A stretch of DNA of 64,000 nt, taken from the NCBI RefSeq assembly GCF_001418205.1, contig NZ_LIQF01000007.1, forward strand, positions 156,826 to 220,825, given 5' to 3'. Source of the DNA: Marinomonas fungiae. Lineage in GTDB: Bacteria; Pseudomonadota; Gammaproteobacteria; Pseudomonadales; Marinomonadaceae. A program made the translations under genes and the position numbers. Every line of letters begins with the position of its first letter. The first letter of the stretch is position 1. This document shows, piece after piece, positions 52,424-64,000 of this stretch. Below the pieces are notes generated by a model. That model was given only the letters and a program-made list of their open reading frames with translations, searched no databases and was not told the DNA's origin.

Positions 52424-55400
52424 ATGAATGCAGGCCTTTATCGTCCTGGCGAGTTCAAAGACAACTGTGGGTTTGGCCTAATCGCTCATATGGAAGGTAC
52501 GTCAAGTCACGACCTTCTTAAAACCGCAATCGAATCCTTAACGAGTATGACACACCGTGGTGGTATCGCTGCCGATGGTAAAACGGGTGACGGCTGTGGT
52601 TTGTTGATTCAGAAACCGGATGCTTTTTTACGAGAAGAAGCGCACACACTGTTTAACCACGTTTTCTCTGATCTATATGGCGTAGGGATGGTCTTCATGG
52701 ACCAAGACGCTGCCCTAGCAGATGAGCAACGTGCAACGCTAACTAAAGCACTTGAAACGGAAGGTTTGAAAGTAGTGGGCTGGCGAGATGTGCCAGTGGA
52801 TCCTTCTTGCCTAGGTACCATCGCGTTAGATTGCTTACCGCGCATTGAACAAGTCTTTGTTGACAGCAACCGTATGGATGCACGTACCTTTGCAACGCGT
52901 TTGTTTGTTGCTCGTCGCCGTTCTGAAATCGCTCTCGCGCAATACGAAAATTTCTACATTTGTTCTTTGTCAGACAAAGTGTTGGCGTACAAAGGCTTGA
53001 TGATGCCTGTCGACCTACCAACGTTTTACAAAGATCTAGGTAACGAAAAAGTTAAAACCGCGATCTGTGTATTCCACCAACGCTTCTCAACTAACACACT
53101 ACCAAAGTGGCCACTAGCACAGCCATTCCGTATGTTGGCGCACAACGGTGAGATCAACACCATCGAAGGTAACCGTAATTGGGCGATCGCTCGTGGTAGC
53201 AAACTGCGTTCACCTCTGTTACCCGAAATCCCAGAGTTAACCCCAATCGTTAACCTAAACGGTTCTGACTCGTCTTCGATGGACAACATGTTAGAGCTAT
53301 TGGTCACTGGTGGTATGGATATCTTCCGTGCGGCACGCATGATCATTCCACCAGCGTGGCAAAACGTGGAAAACATGGATCCAGAAATCCGTGCCTTCTA
53401 CGAGTTTAATTCGATGCACATGGAACCATGGGACGGCCCAGCTGGCCTAGTCATGACCGATGGTCGTCATGCCATCTGTATGCTAGACCGTAACGGTCTA
53501 CGTCCAGCTCGTTGGGTCGTGACTAAAAACGGTTACATCACACTTGCTTCTGAAGTCGGTACTTACGACTACAAGCCAGAAGATGTGGTGTCTAAAGGCC
53601 GTGTTGGTCCTGGCAAGATGTTGGTGGTCGATACTCAGACCGGCCAAGTACTGCATACTGAAGACATTGATAACAAACTGAAATCTGCGCACCCATACAA
53701 AAAGTGGTTGAAGCAAGAAGGTTTGCGTATTGAAGCGCTATTGCAAGAGCATTCCATGGAGTTTGAACCTTTCACTCCAGATCAAATGCTGACGTATCAA
53801 AAGATGTTCCAAGTGTCTTTTGAAGAGCGCGATCAGATCTTCCGTCCATTGGCGGAGAGCGGGCACGAAGCCGTGGGGTCAATGGGTGATGATACGCCGA
53901 TGGCGGTGATGTCAAATCAGACGCGTCCAGTATCGGATTACTTCCGCCAGAAATTTGCGCAAGTAACCAACCCGCCAATCGACCCGCTACGTGAGTCGGT
54001 GGTTATGTCGCTTGAGACATTGATTGGTGTGGAGCGTAACTTATTTGAAGAAACGCCAAAACATGCCAACCGTATCATTCTATCATCGCCAGTGTTGTCA
54101 CCACGTAAGTACAGCCGTCTATTGGCAATGGAAGACCATCGTTTTCGCTTGGTGCGTTTGAATACAACCTACAATCCAGACGAAATCAGTCTAGAGCAAG
54201 CGATTCGCAACCTACAAATGAGCGCCGAAGAAGTAGTACGCAATGGTGCTGTGATTGTGGTGTTGACGGACCGTGAATTTGATAAGGGTAACTTGCCAAT
54301 CCCTGCGGCGATGGCGGTCGGTGCAGTTCATCACCATTTAACAGAAGCGGGCCTACGTTGTGATTCCAACATCATTGCGGACACTGGCTTTGCACGCGAT
54401 CCACACCAGTTTGCGGTATTGCTAGGCTTTGGTGCGACAGCGGTTTACCCATACCTTTCTTACCGTTTGATCAATGACTTGATCGACAAAGGTGAAGTAT
54501 TGGGCGACCCAATTGCCTGCCATCAGAAGTACCGTAAAGGCATCAACAAAGGCCTGATGAAAATCATGTCTAAGATGGGTATCTCGACGGTTGCCTCTTA
54601 CCGTGGTGCGCAATTGTTTGAAGCCGTTGGTTTGGACAGCAAGGTTGTGGATCTATGTTTTAAAGGCGTACCAAGCCGTATCCAAGGTTCAACCTTTGAA
54701 GATTTCCAACGTGAGCAACAAGTGATCTCTGACAATGCTTGGAAAGCGCGTAAGCCAATCAACCAAGGTGGCTACCTGAAGTATGTTCACGGTCAGGAAT
54801 ACCATGCCTTTAACCCTGATGTGGTACGTAATCTACAAGCTTCGGTAAGCAGCGGTAAATTTGAAGATTTCAGCAAGTACGCAGAGCTTGTTAACACTCG
54901 CCCAGCGTCTATGCTACGTGATCTATTTGGTCTAAAAGAAGACATTAAGCCGGTTGCAGTAGAGCAAGTCGAGGCGATCGAAGACATCCTACCGCGCTTT
55001 GACTCGGCGGGTATGTCGCTAGGTGCCTTGTCGCCAGAAGCGCACGAAGCACTAGCACAAGCGATGAACGAACTTGGCTGTCGTTCAAACTCTGGTGAAG
55101 GTGGTGAAGACCCTGCACGTCATGGTACGGAGCGTCGTTCTAAGATCAAGCAGATTGCCTCCGGTCGCTTTGGTGTGACGCCAGAATACCTAGTCAACGC
55201 AGAAGTGCTACAGATCAAAGTGGCGCAAGGTGCGAAACCAGGTGAAGGTGGTCAGCTACCAGGTGGTAAAGTAAACGGTCTAATCGCTCGTCTACGTTAC
55301 TCGGTACCAGGTGTAACGCTGATTTCACCGCCACCACATCACGACATTTACTCGATCGAAGATTTGGCACAGCTGATTTTCGACTTGAAACAAGTAAACC

Positions 55401-56875
55401 CTGATGCCTTGGTATCGGTGAAGCTGGTATCTGAGCCGGGTGTGGGCACGATCGCAGCGGGTGTAGCGAAAGCCTACGCGGACTTGATCACCATTTCTGG
55501 CTACGACGGTGGTACGGCGGCATCGCCTATTACGTCTATTCGTCATGCTGGTTCCCCTTGGGAACTAGGTCTAGCGGAAGCCCAGCAAGCACTGCGTGCC
55601 AACGACCTGCGTGGCAAGATTCGTCTACAAACAGACGGTGGTCTCAAGACAGGTCTAGACGTGGTGAAAGCCGCGATTCTAGGGGCAGAAAGTTTTGGTT
55701 TTGGTACCACGCCAATGGTGGCAATGGGCTGTAAATTCCTTCGTATCTGTCACCTAAACAACTGTGCGACGGGTGTTGCAACACAAGACGAAAAACTGCG
55801 TGAAGAATACTTCATCGGCACAGTTGAAATGATCAAAAACTTCTTCCGCTTTATGGCCGAAGATACCCGTCAGTGGATGGCAAAATTAGGTGTCACTAAG
55901 ATGGCTGACCTAATTGGTCGTACTGACCTGCTAACGCTATTGCCGGGTGAAACCAGCAAACAAGCGAACTTGGATCTATCGCCAATCCTCAGTAACGATG
56001 CGATCCCAGCGGAAAAACCGCAGTACTGCCAAGTGCCGTTCAACCCACCACACGACAAAGGCCTATTGGCTGAGAAAATGTGGGCGACGGTACAAAATGC
56101 TGTAGAAGAGAAAGAAGGCGGTGAGTTTAGTTTCTCTGTGACCAACCAAGACCGTTCAATCGGTGCCCGTTTGTCTGGTGAAATTGCCAAACGTTACGGT
56201 AACCAAGGCATGAACGATCAGCCGATTACCTTGAAACTAACAGGTACCGCGGGTCAGTCGTTTGGCGTATGGAACGCCGGTGGTTTGAACATGTACCTAG
56301 AAGGGGATGCCAACGACTACGTCGGTAAAGGTATGACTGGCGGTAAGCTAGTGGTACGTCCACCGCGCGGCTCGGCGTTTGCGTCCAACAAGTCTGCGAT
56401 TATTGGTAACACCTGTTTGTACGGTGCGACTGGCGGTAAATTGTTCGCGGCAGGTACCGCGGGTGAGCGTTTTGGTGTGCGAAACTCTGGCTGTCATGCG
56501 GTCATCGAAGGCGCTGGTGATCACTGTTGTGAATACATGACGGGTGGCTTGATTACGGTACTGGGTAATACGGGTTACAACTTCGGTGCGGGTATGACAG
56601 GTGGTTTTGCTTACGTATTGGACTTAGACCGTACCTTCGTTGACAAGTACAACCACGAGTTGGTTGAAATTCAGCGTGTGGGGACTGAGTTGACGGAAGA
56701 ATACCGTTCTCACCTACGCAGTGTAATCGAAGAATATGTTCGCGAAACTGATAGCGAGTGGGGCCATGAAATCCTAGAAAACTTCTACGATTACATCGGT
56801 AAGTTCTGGTTAGTGAAACCAAAAGCCGCAAGTCTTGGACAGCTATTGGCGAACACTCGTCAGCGTCCAGAATAA
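52424..56875 (+). CDS. gltB: Glutamate synthase large subunit
   Basis: 1483-residue NADPH-glutamate synthase alpha chain. The class II amidotransferase nucleophile is Cys15, exposed after removal of a 14-residue propeptide (NCGFGLIAH). The central domain follows, then the FMN/synthase domain with [10 protein letters not shown] and the 3Fe-4S cysteines in [12 protein letters not shown] (about residue 1102), and the C-terminal glutamate-synthase beta-helix (GXXG-rich, about 1240-1440). It transfers the amide of glutamine to 2-oxoglutarate. gltD follows 85 bases downstream. Confidence 0.97.
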   Translation: MNAGLYRPGEFKDNCGFGLIAHMEGTSSHDLLKTAIESLTSMTHRGGIAADGKTGDGCGLLIQKPDAFLREEAHTLFNHVFSDLYGVGMVFMDQDAALADEQRATLTKALETEGLKVVGWRDVPVDPSCLGTIALDCLPRIEQVFVDSNRMDARTFATRLFVARRRSEIALAQYENFYICSLSDKVLAYKGLMMPVDLPTFYKDLGNEKVKTAICVFHQRFSTNTLPKWPLAQPFRMLAHNGEINTIEGNRNWAIARGSKLRSPLLPEIPELTPIVNLNGSDSSSMDNMLELLVTGGMDIFRAARMIIPPAWQNVENMDPEIRAFYEFNSMHMEPWDGPAGLVMTDGRHAICMLDRNGLRPARWVVTKNGYITLASEVGTYDYKPEDVVSKGRVGPGKMLVVDTQTGQVLHTEDIDNKLKSAHPYKKWLKQEGLRIEALLQEHSMEFEPFTPDQMLTYQKMFQVSFEERDQIFRPLAESGHEAVGSMGDDTPMAVMSNQTRPVSDYFRQKFAQVTNPPIDPLRESVVMSLETLIGVERNLFEETPKHANRIILSSPVLSPRKYSRLLAMEDHRFRLVRLNTTYNPDEISLEQAIRNLQMSAEEVVRNGAVIVVLTDREFDKGNLPIPAAMAVGAVHHHLTEAGLRCDSNIIADTGFARDPHQFAVLLGFGATAVYPYLSYRLINDLIDKGEVLGDPIACHQKYRKGINKGLMKIMSKMGISTVASYRGAQLFEAVGLDSKVVDLCFKGVPSRIQGSTFEDFQREQQVISDNAWKARKPINQGGYLKYVHGQEYHAFNPDVVRNLQASVSSGKFEDFSKYAELVNTRPASMLRDLFGLKEDIKPVAVEQVEAIEDILPRFDSAGMSLGALSPEAHEALAQAMNELGCRSNSGEGGEDPARHGTERRSKIKQIASGRFGVTPEYLVNAEVLQIKVAQGAKPGEGGQLPGGKVNGLIARLRYSVPGVTLISPPPHHDIYSIEDLAQLIFDLKQVNPDALVSVKLVSEPGVGTIAAGVAKAYADLITISGYDGGTAASPITSIRHAGSPWELGLAEAQQALRANDLRGKIRLQTDGGLKTGLDVVKAAILGAESFGFGTTPMVAMGCKFLRICHLNNCATGVATQDEKLREEYFIGTVEMIKNFFRFMAEDTRQWMAKLGVTKMADLIGRTDLLTLLPGETSKQANLDLSPILSNDAIPAEKPQYCQVPFNPPHDKGLLAEKMWATVQNAVEEKEGGEFSFSVTNQDRSIGARLSGEIAKRYGNQGMNDQPITLKLTGTAGQSFGVWNAGGLNMYLEGDANDYVGKGMTGGKLVVRPPRGSAFASNKSAIIGNTCLYGATGGKLFAAGTAGERFGVRNSGCHAVIEGAGDHCCEYMTGGLITVLGNTGYNFGAGMTGGFAYVLDLDRTFVDKYNHELVEIQRVGTELTEEYRSHLRSVIEEYVRETDSEWGHEILENFYDYIGKFWLVKPKAASLGQLLANTRQRPE

Positions 56876-56954
56876 GTTTGGTTTAAGAGAACGTTCCTAA
56901 CCCAGTTTGACCCATTTGAAAGAGTGCCGCGCAGAGCGCGGCCACAGGAGATAG

Positions 56955-58382
<1,428 letters not shown>

Positions 58383-58420
58383 GTTTCGTTATGTGATATC
58401 ACTTATGTGGTGTCTCATCT

Positions 58421-58453
58421 AAGCCCCTATCGAATGATAGGGGCTTTTTTTTT
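58421..58453 (+). terminator. Terminator after gltD
   Basis: Perfect 11-base stem AAGCCCCTATC (58421-58431) with GATAGGGGCTT (58436-58446), loop GAAT, then a run of nine T. It lies 38 bases past the gltD stop. Confidence 0.93.
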
Positions 58454-58662
58454 GCGGTTTAACGACCTGATTTGACTATTTTTGAGACATCGCGACAAAG
58501 CAACAAAATGCAACGATGTTTACATAATGTAACCGTATAATTTTGTTGCAAGATTTTTCCCTGAACCCTAGGATCGAAAAAAATAAGAAATAGTCTAAGT
58601 CATGATGTTTGTGGCGAAAATGGGGGGATTTTTCAGTAGCTTTATTAGTCACAAAGGACAGA

Positions 58663-60888
58663 ATGATGAGCTTCAAAAGTAAGATTGTACTAATTTTATT
58701 GGGCGTTGGTATTTTTCCGGCGCTTATCATGGCAGGGGTGCTAACTTGGCTATCTTCCCAAGCATTATCCCAATCTGTATTTGACCATTTAACATCCATC
58801 CGCAGCGCTAAGGCTGCAACGGTCACCCAATATTTAGAAACGCTTTCTCACGAAGTTGAAATCCTAGCGCAAAGCCCAGATATAGTGCAGGCGTTCAAGG
58901 CTTTAGACTCAGCGTTTTATTCAGTACCGAAAGATATCTCCTCAGCTCAGCAGCAGTCACTACGCAGTTACTATGAAAGGCAGTTCTTGCCACGTTGGCG
59001 TGAGCAGAAAGCGCAAGCCAGTACACAAGATGTTATGAACCTTATGAGTTCATTGACGCCACAAGCAAAATATCTTCAGTACCAATATATTTCTAACAAC
59101 ACTCATCCCGTTGGCAGTAAGGATAATTTGTTAGTCGACGATGGCAATACTGCCTACGGTGCTGAGCACAAACGTATTCACCCCTACATGCGAGCGATTC
59201 AGCAACGTTTTGGCTTCTATGACTTGTTCATAGTGGATCTGAAGGGCTCCGTTGTATATTCCGTCTTCAAAGAGTTGGACTTTGCGACTAATTTGAAAAA
59301 TGGTCCTTATGCCAATTCCGGTTTAGCAGAGGCTTATAACAAAGCCTTGAACCTTGGGTCTAAACAGGTGAGCGTAACGGATTTCTCTCTCTATATTCCG
59401 TCTTATGATGCCCCTGCGGGCTTTATATCATCTCCGGTCTTTGAGGATGGTCAGAAAATTGGCGTTGTGATTGCTCAGTTTCCGATTGAGCAGCTAAACG
59501 CCGTTATGGCTGAGCGCGATGGTTTAGGGGAAACGGGTGAAACTTACTTGGTTGGAGTGGATGGCTTGATGCGCTCAGATTCTTATTTAGATCCGAAGAG
59601 TCGCTCGGTGCTAGCATCCTTTAGCAACCCCAAAGCAGGTCGAGTGGAGACTGAAGCCGTGCGTGCGGCGCAAAACGGGCTAACGGGTACACGTATTATT
59701 ACTGACTATAATGGCCATCCGGTCTTGTCATCCTTTGCACCATTGCCATTCGCTGGTCTTGGATGGAGTATTTTAGCAGAGATGGATGAAGCGGAAGCTA
59801 TGGCCGCTCGCAATCAGATGCTGGCGATTAGCGTGGCTTTGGTTATCTTGGCCGCTGTGATGGGCTCGGTTGTGGCGATCTTGGTGGCTCGTATGGTATT
59901 GCGTCCTTTGGGGGCTGAGCCGAATCTGATGCGTGAGATTGCGGACCGAATTGCTAACGGTGATTTAACTATGCAGTTCAGCCATAGCAATGATAACAGT
60001 GTTTATCGTTCTATGGCTGTGATGGCTGATGGCCTACGCTCTTTGGTTAGCGATATCCGTAGAAGTGCTCTGCATCAGTCAGAAACGGCTCATGAGCTGG
60101 CAGTGATTTCTGAGCAAACCTCTGGTGCGATTCGTGAACAGCATGCGAATACGGCGCAAATTGCAGCATCGACTTCGCAGATGAACTCAACTTCAGCGGA
60201 AGTATCGCAAACTATTCAAAATGTAGCAGGGGCAACTCGTGAAGCAAAAGATAAGGTGATTGAGAGTGTGAACCTTGCAACCTCTGCTTCTCAGGCACTA
60301 CATGAGATGGGGCAAGAGCTAGAAAAATCTGGTGAGCAAGTGGATATCTTAGCGCAGCAAGTCCTGTCGATTTCGTCTGTCTTAGAAAGTATTCAAGGTA
60401 TTTCAGATCAAACCAATTTATTGGCACTTAATGCTGCTATCGAAGCTGCTCGTGCGGGTGAAAGCGGTCGAGGTTTTGCTGTAGTAGCCGATGAAGTCCG
60501 TAGCTTGGCGCAAAGTACTCAACAAGAAACAGAACAAATCTCGAATATTATCAATCAGCTTCAGCATGGAGCGAAGCAGGCACAGATCTTAGTTCGCGGT
60601 GGTATCGAGACATCTCGTAAGGTCTCAAATCAAACCAGCAATACCTCTACGAAACTGCGTGAAGCCATGATTAAAGTAGACTATGTTGATGAAATGACTT
60701 TGCAAATTGCCAGTTCAGCTGAGCAACAATCGTCTGTTTCCGCTGAGATCAGCGGCAATATAGAAGCTTTAAGTTGCAGCTCCTCTCAGATTGAACAAAC
60801 CGTCGAAGAGATTTCCCGCTCAAGCGAAGAGGTTGCGCGTCTATCTGGAGATTTGAATGTACTGGTGGATAAGTTTAAGGTGGCTTAA
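58663..60888 (+). CDS. Methyl-accepting chemotaxis protein
   Basis: 741-residue chemoreceptor: helix (about 7-28), a large periplasmic sensor region (about 30-385) of Cache-like size containing [18 protein letters not shown], helix (about 387-410), HAMP (about 412-465) and the cytoplasmic signalling domain with the conserved hairpin [19 protein letters not shown] (about 582-600). It directs the flagellar motor via CheA. No CheR-binding pentapeptide is seen at the C-terminus. The ligand is unknown. The start is 58663 or 58666, behind AAAGGA. Confidence 0.93.
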   Translation: MMSFKSKIVLILLGVGIFPALIMAGVLTWLSSQALSQSVFDHLTSIRSAKAATVTQYLETLSHEVEILAQSPDIVQAFKALDSAFYSVPKDISSAQQQSLRSYYERQFLPRWREQKAQASTQDVMNLMSSLTPQAKYLQYQYISNNTHPVGSKDNLLVDDGNTAYGAEHKRIHPYMRAIQQRFGFYDLFIVDLKGSVVYSVFKELDFATNLKNGPYANSGLAEAYNKALNLGSKQVSVTDFSLYIPSYDAPAGFISSPVFEDGQKIGVVIAQFPIEQLNAVMAERDGLGETGETYLVGVDGLMRSDSYLDPKSRSVLASFSNPKAGRVETEAVRAAQNGLTGTRIITDYNGHPVLSSFAPLPFAGLGWSILAEMDEAEAMAARNQMLAISVALVILAAVMGSVVAILVARMVLRPLGAEPNLMREIADRIANGDLTMQFSHSNDNSVYRSMAVMADGLRSLVSDIRRSALHQSETAHELAVISEQTSGAIREQHANTAQIAASTSQMNSTSAEVSQTIQNVAGATREAKDKVIESVNLATSASQALHEMGQELEKSGEQVDILAQQVLSISSVLESIQGISDQTNLLALNAAIEAARAGESGRGFAVVADEVRSLAQSTQQETEQISNIINQLQHGAKQAQILVRGGIETSRKVSNQTSNTSTKLREAMIKVDYVDEMTLQIASSAEQQSSVSAEISGNIEALSCSSSQIEQTVEEISRSSEEVARLSGDLNVLVDKFKVA

Positions 60889-60911
60889 ACCGATTCACTT
60901 AAGAGTGCCAT

Positions 60912-61574
60912 ATGAAATTCCTTATCTTCCTTGGTTCTGTTCGTACCTCAACCCCGCCGCGTCCAGCGCGGTTGGGGGAACGAGTCGCCCAAGCCTGCCT
61001 AGGTATGCTCAGCGATGCCTACCCAGAACATGACTTTGAATTGATTGATCCCTTGGATTATGACCAAGGCGCTGTGTTTAAGCCGCACTTTTCTTATGCC
61101 AAAGATAAAGCTCCGCAAGTGCTAGACGTCTTGGCCAATAAAATCTCCCTAGCCGATGGCTATGTGATGGTTAGTCCTGAATACAATCACTCCATGAGTC
61201 CTGCGCTAGCCAATTTATTAAACCACTTTGGTAGCTCGCTGTTTTCCTTTAAACCCAGTGCCATTGTCACTTATTCGGCGGGGCAGTGGGGGGGCATGCG
61301 TGCTGCCGTGGGAATGCGTAGCTTTCTCGCAGAACTTGGCTGTTTGCCGGTGTCTGCGATGATTCATGTTCCTAAGGCGCAAGAAGTGTTTGGTGAAACG
61401 GGGCAAACGTTAGCCAGTGTGGACAGCGAGCGTTGGCAAGACTATTTTGGACGCACCTTTAGTCAGCTATTATGGTGGGCGCAAGCGACCTGTGAGCAGC
61501 GTGAAAAAATTGACCCATTTGCTCAAAGTGCCCCCTTTCAAAAGGCTCCTTCTGAGCGAAATGCCCCAAAATAG
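60912..61574 (+). CDS. NADPH-dependent FMN reductase family protein
   Basis: 220-residue flavodoxin-fold protein. The FMN phosphate loop is LGSVRTSTPPRPARLGE near the N-terminus, MVSPEYNHSMSPALANLLNHF (about 84-104) is the conserved middle, and YSAGQWGGMRAAVGMRSFL (about 121-139) binds the isoalloxazine ring. It reduces FMN, quinones or azo compounds in the cytoplasm; the physiological substrate is unknown. It lies 23 bases after the chemoreceptor gene. About 180 bases without a gene follow. Confidence 0.9.
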   Translation: MKFLIFLGSVRTSTPPRPARLGERVAQACLGMLSDAYPEHDFELIDPLDYDQGAVFKPHFSYAKDKAPQVLDVLANKISLADGYVMVSPEYNHSMSPALANLLNHFGSSLFSFKPSAIVTYSAGQWGGMRAAVGMRSFLAELGCLPVSAMIHVPKAQEVFGETGQTLASVDSERWQDYFGRTFSQLLWWAQATCEQREKIDPFAQSAPFQKAPSERNAPK

Positions 61575-61754
61575 TGAATTTTAGAGACGTTTTTATCAGT
61601 ACTTTATCAAATGATTGCAGCGCGCTTTTTCCTTTAGTACGCCGCTTGTTCCCATTCTAATAACTTCGCTGTATGTTTAATAAATGGGGTCATTACTCCG
61701 TCATAAAGCCATGCCTATAGTAGGGCAATCATTTAATAACACAGGGAGCGATAC

Positions 61755-62438
61755 ATGGGTAAAGTGCACTTTGTTGGTGGAGAGAAAGGCGGTGTAGGAA
61801 AGTCGATGACTGCGCGATTATTGGCACAATACTACATAGATAAAGAGTTGCCTTTTTTAGGGTTTGACTGTGATGCTTCCCATGGAACGTTTTCTCGCTT
61901 TTACAGTTAGTTTGCATCGCCAGTCGTGATTGGCGAAGAAGACAGTCTGGATGGCTTGTTAGAGGCGATGGAAGCCAACCCAGATAAAGATTTGATTATT
62001 GACCTTGCTGCACAAGCGGCTAAACCTTTGGGTGATTGGATTGATGACACGGATGTATTTGGCCTACTGGATGAGATGGATTATCAAGTGTGTCTGTGGC
62101 ATGTAATGGATGATGGTGCGGATTCGGTAGCGCTTTTAGAGCAACTATTAGAGCGTTATCAGCAGCCTGAGCTAGAGTTTATTGTGGTGCAGAACCTTGG
62201 TCGTGGTAGTGATTTCTCGCGTTTCCAAAAATCAGAGACGTTCAAAAAAGCTCAGCAGCGCGAAGCTTTTATCATTGAACTGCCTAAGTTACAAAGCAAA
62301 CTTACCCAGAAAATAGACTTTAACAACAGCAGCTTCTGGGCCGTAGCGAACAACAAAAGCTTAATGAATATTGCTGAACGTCAGCGCATGAAAGTTTGGC
62401 TGCGTAACGCCTACGAGCAGATTGCTTTCCTTGATTAG
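61755..62438 (+). pseudogene. ParA/MinD-like ATPase gene with an in-frame amber codon
   Basis: One reading frame of 227 codons from an ATG at 61755 (AGGGAG upstream) to 62438, interrupted only by TAG at 61908-61910. Before it are a deviant Walker A, GGEKGGVGKSMTAR (about 8-21), and FDCDASHGTFSRFYS. After it the frame continues at once with FASPVVIGEED and a ParA-like remainder including LIIDLAAQAAKPLGDW. The join suggests a single CAG-to-TAG change of a Gln codon. Family members are P-loop ATPases in partition or cargo positioning. Unless a suppressor reads the codon, only a 51-residue stub is made; an internal start may give the C-terminal 170 residues without the P-loop. Confidence 0.8.
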
Positions 62439-62547
62439 ATTGAAACGTTATTTTCAAAGTTAGATCACAGCGCTTCCTTATTTCGTCTTGAGAAAGAGGA
62501 AGCGGCTAGGGATAGTGGTAGGACGCCTTAATAAGAAGGAGGCCACC

Positions 62548-63096
62548 ATGAACAAGCTAGTGATCATCACCGGTGTACTAAGTGTTGCCGCGCTAGGGAC
62601 GGTTGGTATCGTTTGGCAAGCTGCAAAAAACTGGTCAGAGCCAAAAGTGATGCCGGTAGTCGGTGCAACAGCTCGAGACTGGCACCCGGAAACCTTTTGG
62701 TATGAACCATGGGGTGAATCCCTTGTGCACAAAGGCATGGATATTTTTGCTGATCGAGGCACGCCTGTCGTGGCCGCAACCAATCACATCATTATCTCTG
62801 TCAACGATACCCGTCGCGGTGGAAAAAACATCTGGGCACTCGGTCCTAATTGGCGTCTGCATTACTATGCCCATTTGGACACCATTAATGATGAGTTAGG
62901 TTGGTATGTGGAAGCTGGCAGTCTTCTGGGGACGGTTGGCAGTTCCGGTAATGCTCAAGGCAAGCCGCCACATCTTCACTATGGTATTCGTCGCATATCA
63001 GCGGACGAGTCGTATGTCGATGATAGCACCCAAGGTGAGCGTAAAGCCTACTGGGTGAATCCAATCGAGTACCTCGCCCCCGTCATTAATCACTAA
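62548..63096 (+). CDS. M23 family metallopeptidase
   Basis: 182-residue membrane-anchored or secreted protein with an N-terminal hydrophobic segment (about 2-22) and an M23 (LytM-like) domain. Zinc ligands are HKGMD (about 59-63) and HLHYG (about 142-146), with YYAHLD between them. It should cleave peptidoglycan cross-bridges or be a related periplasmic peptidase. AAGGAGG lies five bases before the ATG at 62548. The length is near the minimal catalytic domain, with no LysM or coiled-coil parts. Confidence 0.9.
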   Translation: MNKLVIITGVLSVAALGTVGIVWQAAKNWSEPKVMPVVGATARDWHPETFWYEPWGESLVHKGMDIFADRGTPVVAATNHIIISVNDTRRGGKNIWALGPNWRLHYYAHLDTINDELGWYVEAGSLLGTVGSSGNAQGKPPHLHYGIRRISADESYVDDSTQGERKAYWVNPIEYLAPVINH

Positions 63097-63169
63097 ATGA
63101 AAATCGCTATTATTAGGTGCCTTGCTTTTGTATCATGGTTCAGTACACCTCAATCAAAGGATAAAGGGA

Positions 63170-63649
63170 ATGAAAAAAATAGTATGGGCTGCCGCAATTT
63201 GGGCAGGGCTAAGTAGTGCTGTGTTGTATGCGCAACCAAGTGACACGGTACTCGAGTTAATGGATGTGATGAAGATGGAGGAGCAAATGTCTTCCGGTTT
63301 TAATGCCATGCTGCCTATGGTGGATTCGTTATCACAACAATGGCAGCTGACGCCAGAAAAAAGCCAAGAGCTACGTGCCATTTACCGTGACTGGTTTGAC
63401 AATGCGATTGACCGAAACGCGATCATAGACCAGATAGCGGAAGCCTATGACCGATCATTCAGTGAAGCTGAGATGCGCGATATGATTACGTTTTACCAAA
63501 CGCCAACGGGTCAAAAAGTACTGGAAAAGATGCCGGAATTGACGCAAACCGGAGCCCAATTTGGGATGCAAGAAGGCCAAAAGAAGCAGCATTTGCTAGA
63601 AGAAAAAATACGTGCGTTCTTTGAAGAGAACGTTCAATCCGCACAATAA
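63170..63649 (+). CDS. DUF2059 periplasmic protein
   Basis: 159-residue protein with a signal peptide (cleavage after LYAQ, about residue 22) and a DUF2059 domain: the segments RDWFDNAIDRNAIIDQIAEAY and MRDMITFYQTPTGQKVLEKMPEL (about 103-125) are typical. The function of the family is unknown. The start at 63170 (MKKIVWA) follows AAAGGATAAAGGG; an ATG at 63122 is rejected. It follows the M23 gene by 73 bases. Confidence 0.85.
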   Translation: MKKIVWAAAIWAGLSSAVLYAQPSDTVLELMDVMKMEEQMSSGFNAMLPMVDSLSQQWQLTPEKSQELRAIYRDWFDNAIDRNAIIDQIAEAYDRSFSEAEMRDMITFYQTPTGQKVLEKMPELTQTGAQFGMQEGQKKQHLLEEKIRAFFEENVQSAQ

Positions 63650-63681
63650 CGACTTGCCTCCATCCAACCTATCGCTCAATC

Positions 63682-63721
63682 TTCCTGTCAAATATAACCA
63701 TTTGGTTAAATTTGGCAGGAA
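63682..63721. promoter_or_regulatory. Long near-perfect palindrome upstream of xdhA
   Basis: Two 19-base arms (63682-63700 and 63703-63721) with a TT centre pair at 17 positions, plus one T-G pair. The core is TAACCA-TT-TGGTTA and the outer part TTCCTG/CAGGAA. It lies 33 bases after the DUF2059 stop and about 150 before xdhA. No U-run follows, so an operator or a transcript-end hairpin is possible. Confidence 0.5.
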
Positions 63722-63869
63722 TCCTGCTAACTTATTAAGTATCGACTGGTAGTGATTCGCTTAACTGTGCGAGACTGCTACAGCATACGTTATAAACTTT
63801 ATTAAAAAGAACAAGTTACTATGACGAGGAAGAGTGAAGTCGCCTTGTTTGGATAGGAGTAGCTGAGCA

Positions 63870-64000
63870 ATGATCCGTTTTCTAATGAATGATCGAGAAG
63901 TTTGCCTCGATCATTGTGCTCCAGATATGACAGTGCTGGAGTATTTGCGCACCAAAGCAGAACAGCGTGGAACGAAAGAAGGTTGTGCTTCTGGGGATTG
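63870..64000 (+). CDS. xdhA: Xanthine dehydrogenase small subunit (3' partial)
   Basis: The first 43 codons of a gene cut by the window edge. The start MIRFLMNDREV and the segment TVLEYLRTKAEQRGTKEGCASGD match the N-terminal plant-type 2Fe-2S domain of XdhA; the visible Cys is the first cluster ligand and the rest lie outside. XdhA carries the iron-sulfur and FAD domains of xanthine dehydrogenase, which oxidises hypoxanthine and xanthine to urate. The ATG at 63870 follows AGGAGTAG. The assignment depends on a short segment. Confidence 0.8.
   Translation, partial: MIRFLMNDREVCLDHCAPDMTVLEYLRTKAEQRGTKEGCASGD

Overview
The window looks like a chromosomal segment of a marine gammaproteobacterium. 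The order mrcA, pilus-assembly-type genes, aroK, aroB, damX and gltBD is a gammaproteobacterial backbone, and the small proteins (YheV, GcvR, a short PilQ/HofQ-like secretin) fit the Oceanospirillales, probably Marinomonas or a near relative. The genus is an inference from gene content; no rRNA or tRNA gene was seen to confirm it. The left edge cuts an aldehyde dehydrogenase gene and the right edge cuts a xanthine dehydrogenase small-subunit gene.

Region by region. 1-2.1 kb: coniferyl-aldehyde-type dehydrogenase and a DJ-1/PfpI protein. 2.1-5.9 kb: a bufferin-type copper-handling module (bufA precursor peptide, bufB DUF692 enzyme, bufC DUF2063 partner, DoxX), with an ECF sigma factor and a small zinc-type anti-sigma factor. 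The sigma gene and bufA carry the same promoter motif with identical spacing. 6-10.3 kb: SCO-like protein, gamma carbonic anhydrase, oligopeptidase A, YheV, and a structured intergenic region between prlC and yheV. 10.4-20.2 kb: GGDEF/EAL protein, GcvR-like protein, MFS and DMT transporters, a DUF805/secreted protein pair divergent from a membrane AraC regulator, a decayed leucine-rich-repeat kinase gene, DUF1275 and DUF3465 proteins. 20.3-27.7 kb: ahpC-ahpF peroxide defence, then an HD-GYP response regulator and a very large hybrid histidine kinase.

28-35.1 kb: a self-contained pyroglutamate/D-glutamate island with a LysR regulator, D-glutamate cyclase-family protein, TRAP transporter and 5-oxoprolinase PxpABC. 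35.3-43.2 kb: small membrane proteins, then a ugp glycerophosphodiester/glycerol-3-phosphate uptake operon (ugpBAECQ) extended by its own DeoR-type regulator and a HAD phosphatase. 43.3-52 kb: PBP1A divergent from a shortened three-gene pilus/DNA-uptake assembly cluster ending in a small secretin, followed by aroK, aroB and damX. 52.4-58.4 kb: gltB and gltD behind a long structured leader. 58.6-64 kb: chemoreceptor, FMN reductase, a ParA-like gene interrupted by one in-frame amber codon, an M23 peptidase, a DUF2059 protein and the start of xdhA.

The most interesting points are the autoregulated ECF-bufferin circuit, the compressed pilus-assembly cluster, the two three-way-junction structures between prlC and yheV, the amber-interrupted ParA-like gene, and several long perfect palindromes at promoters.
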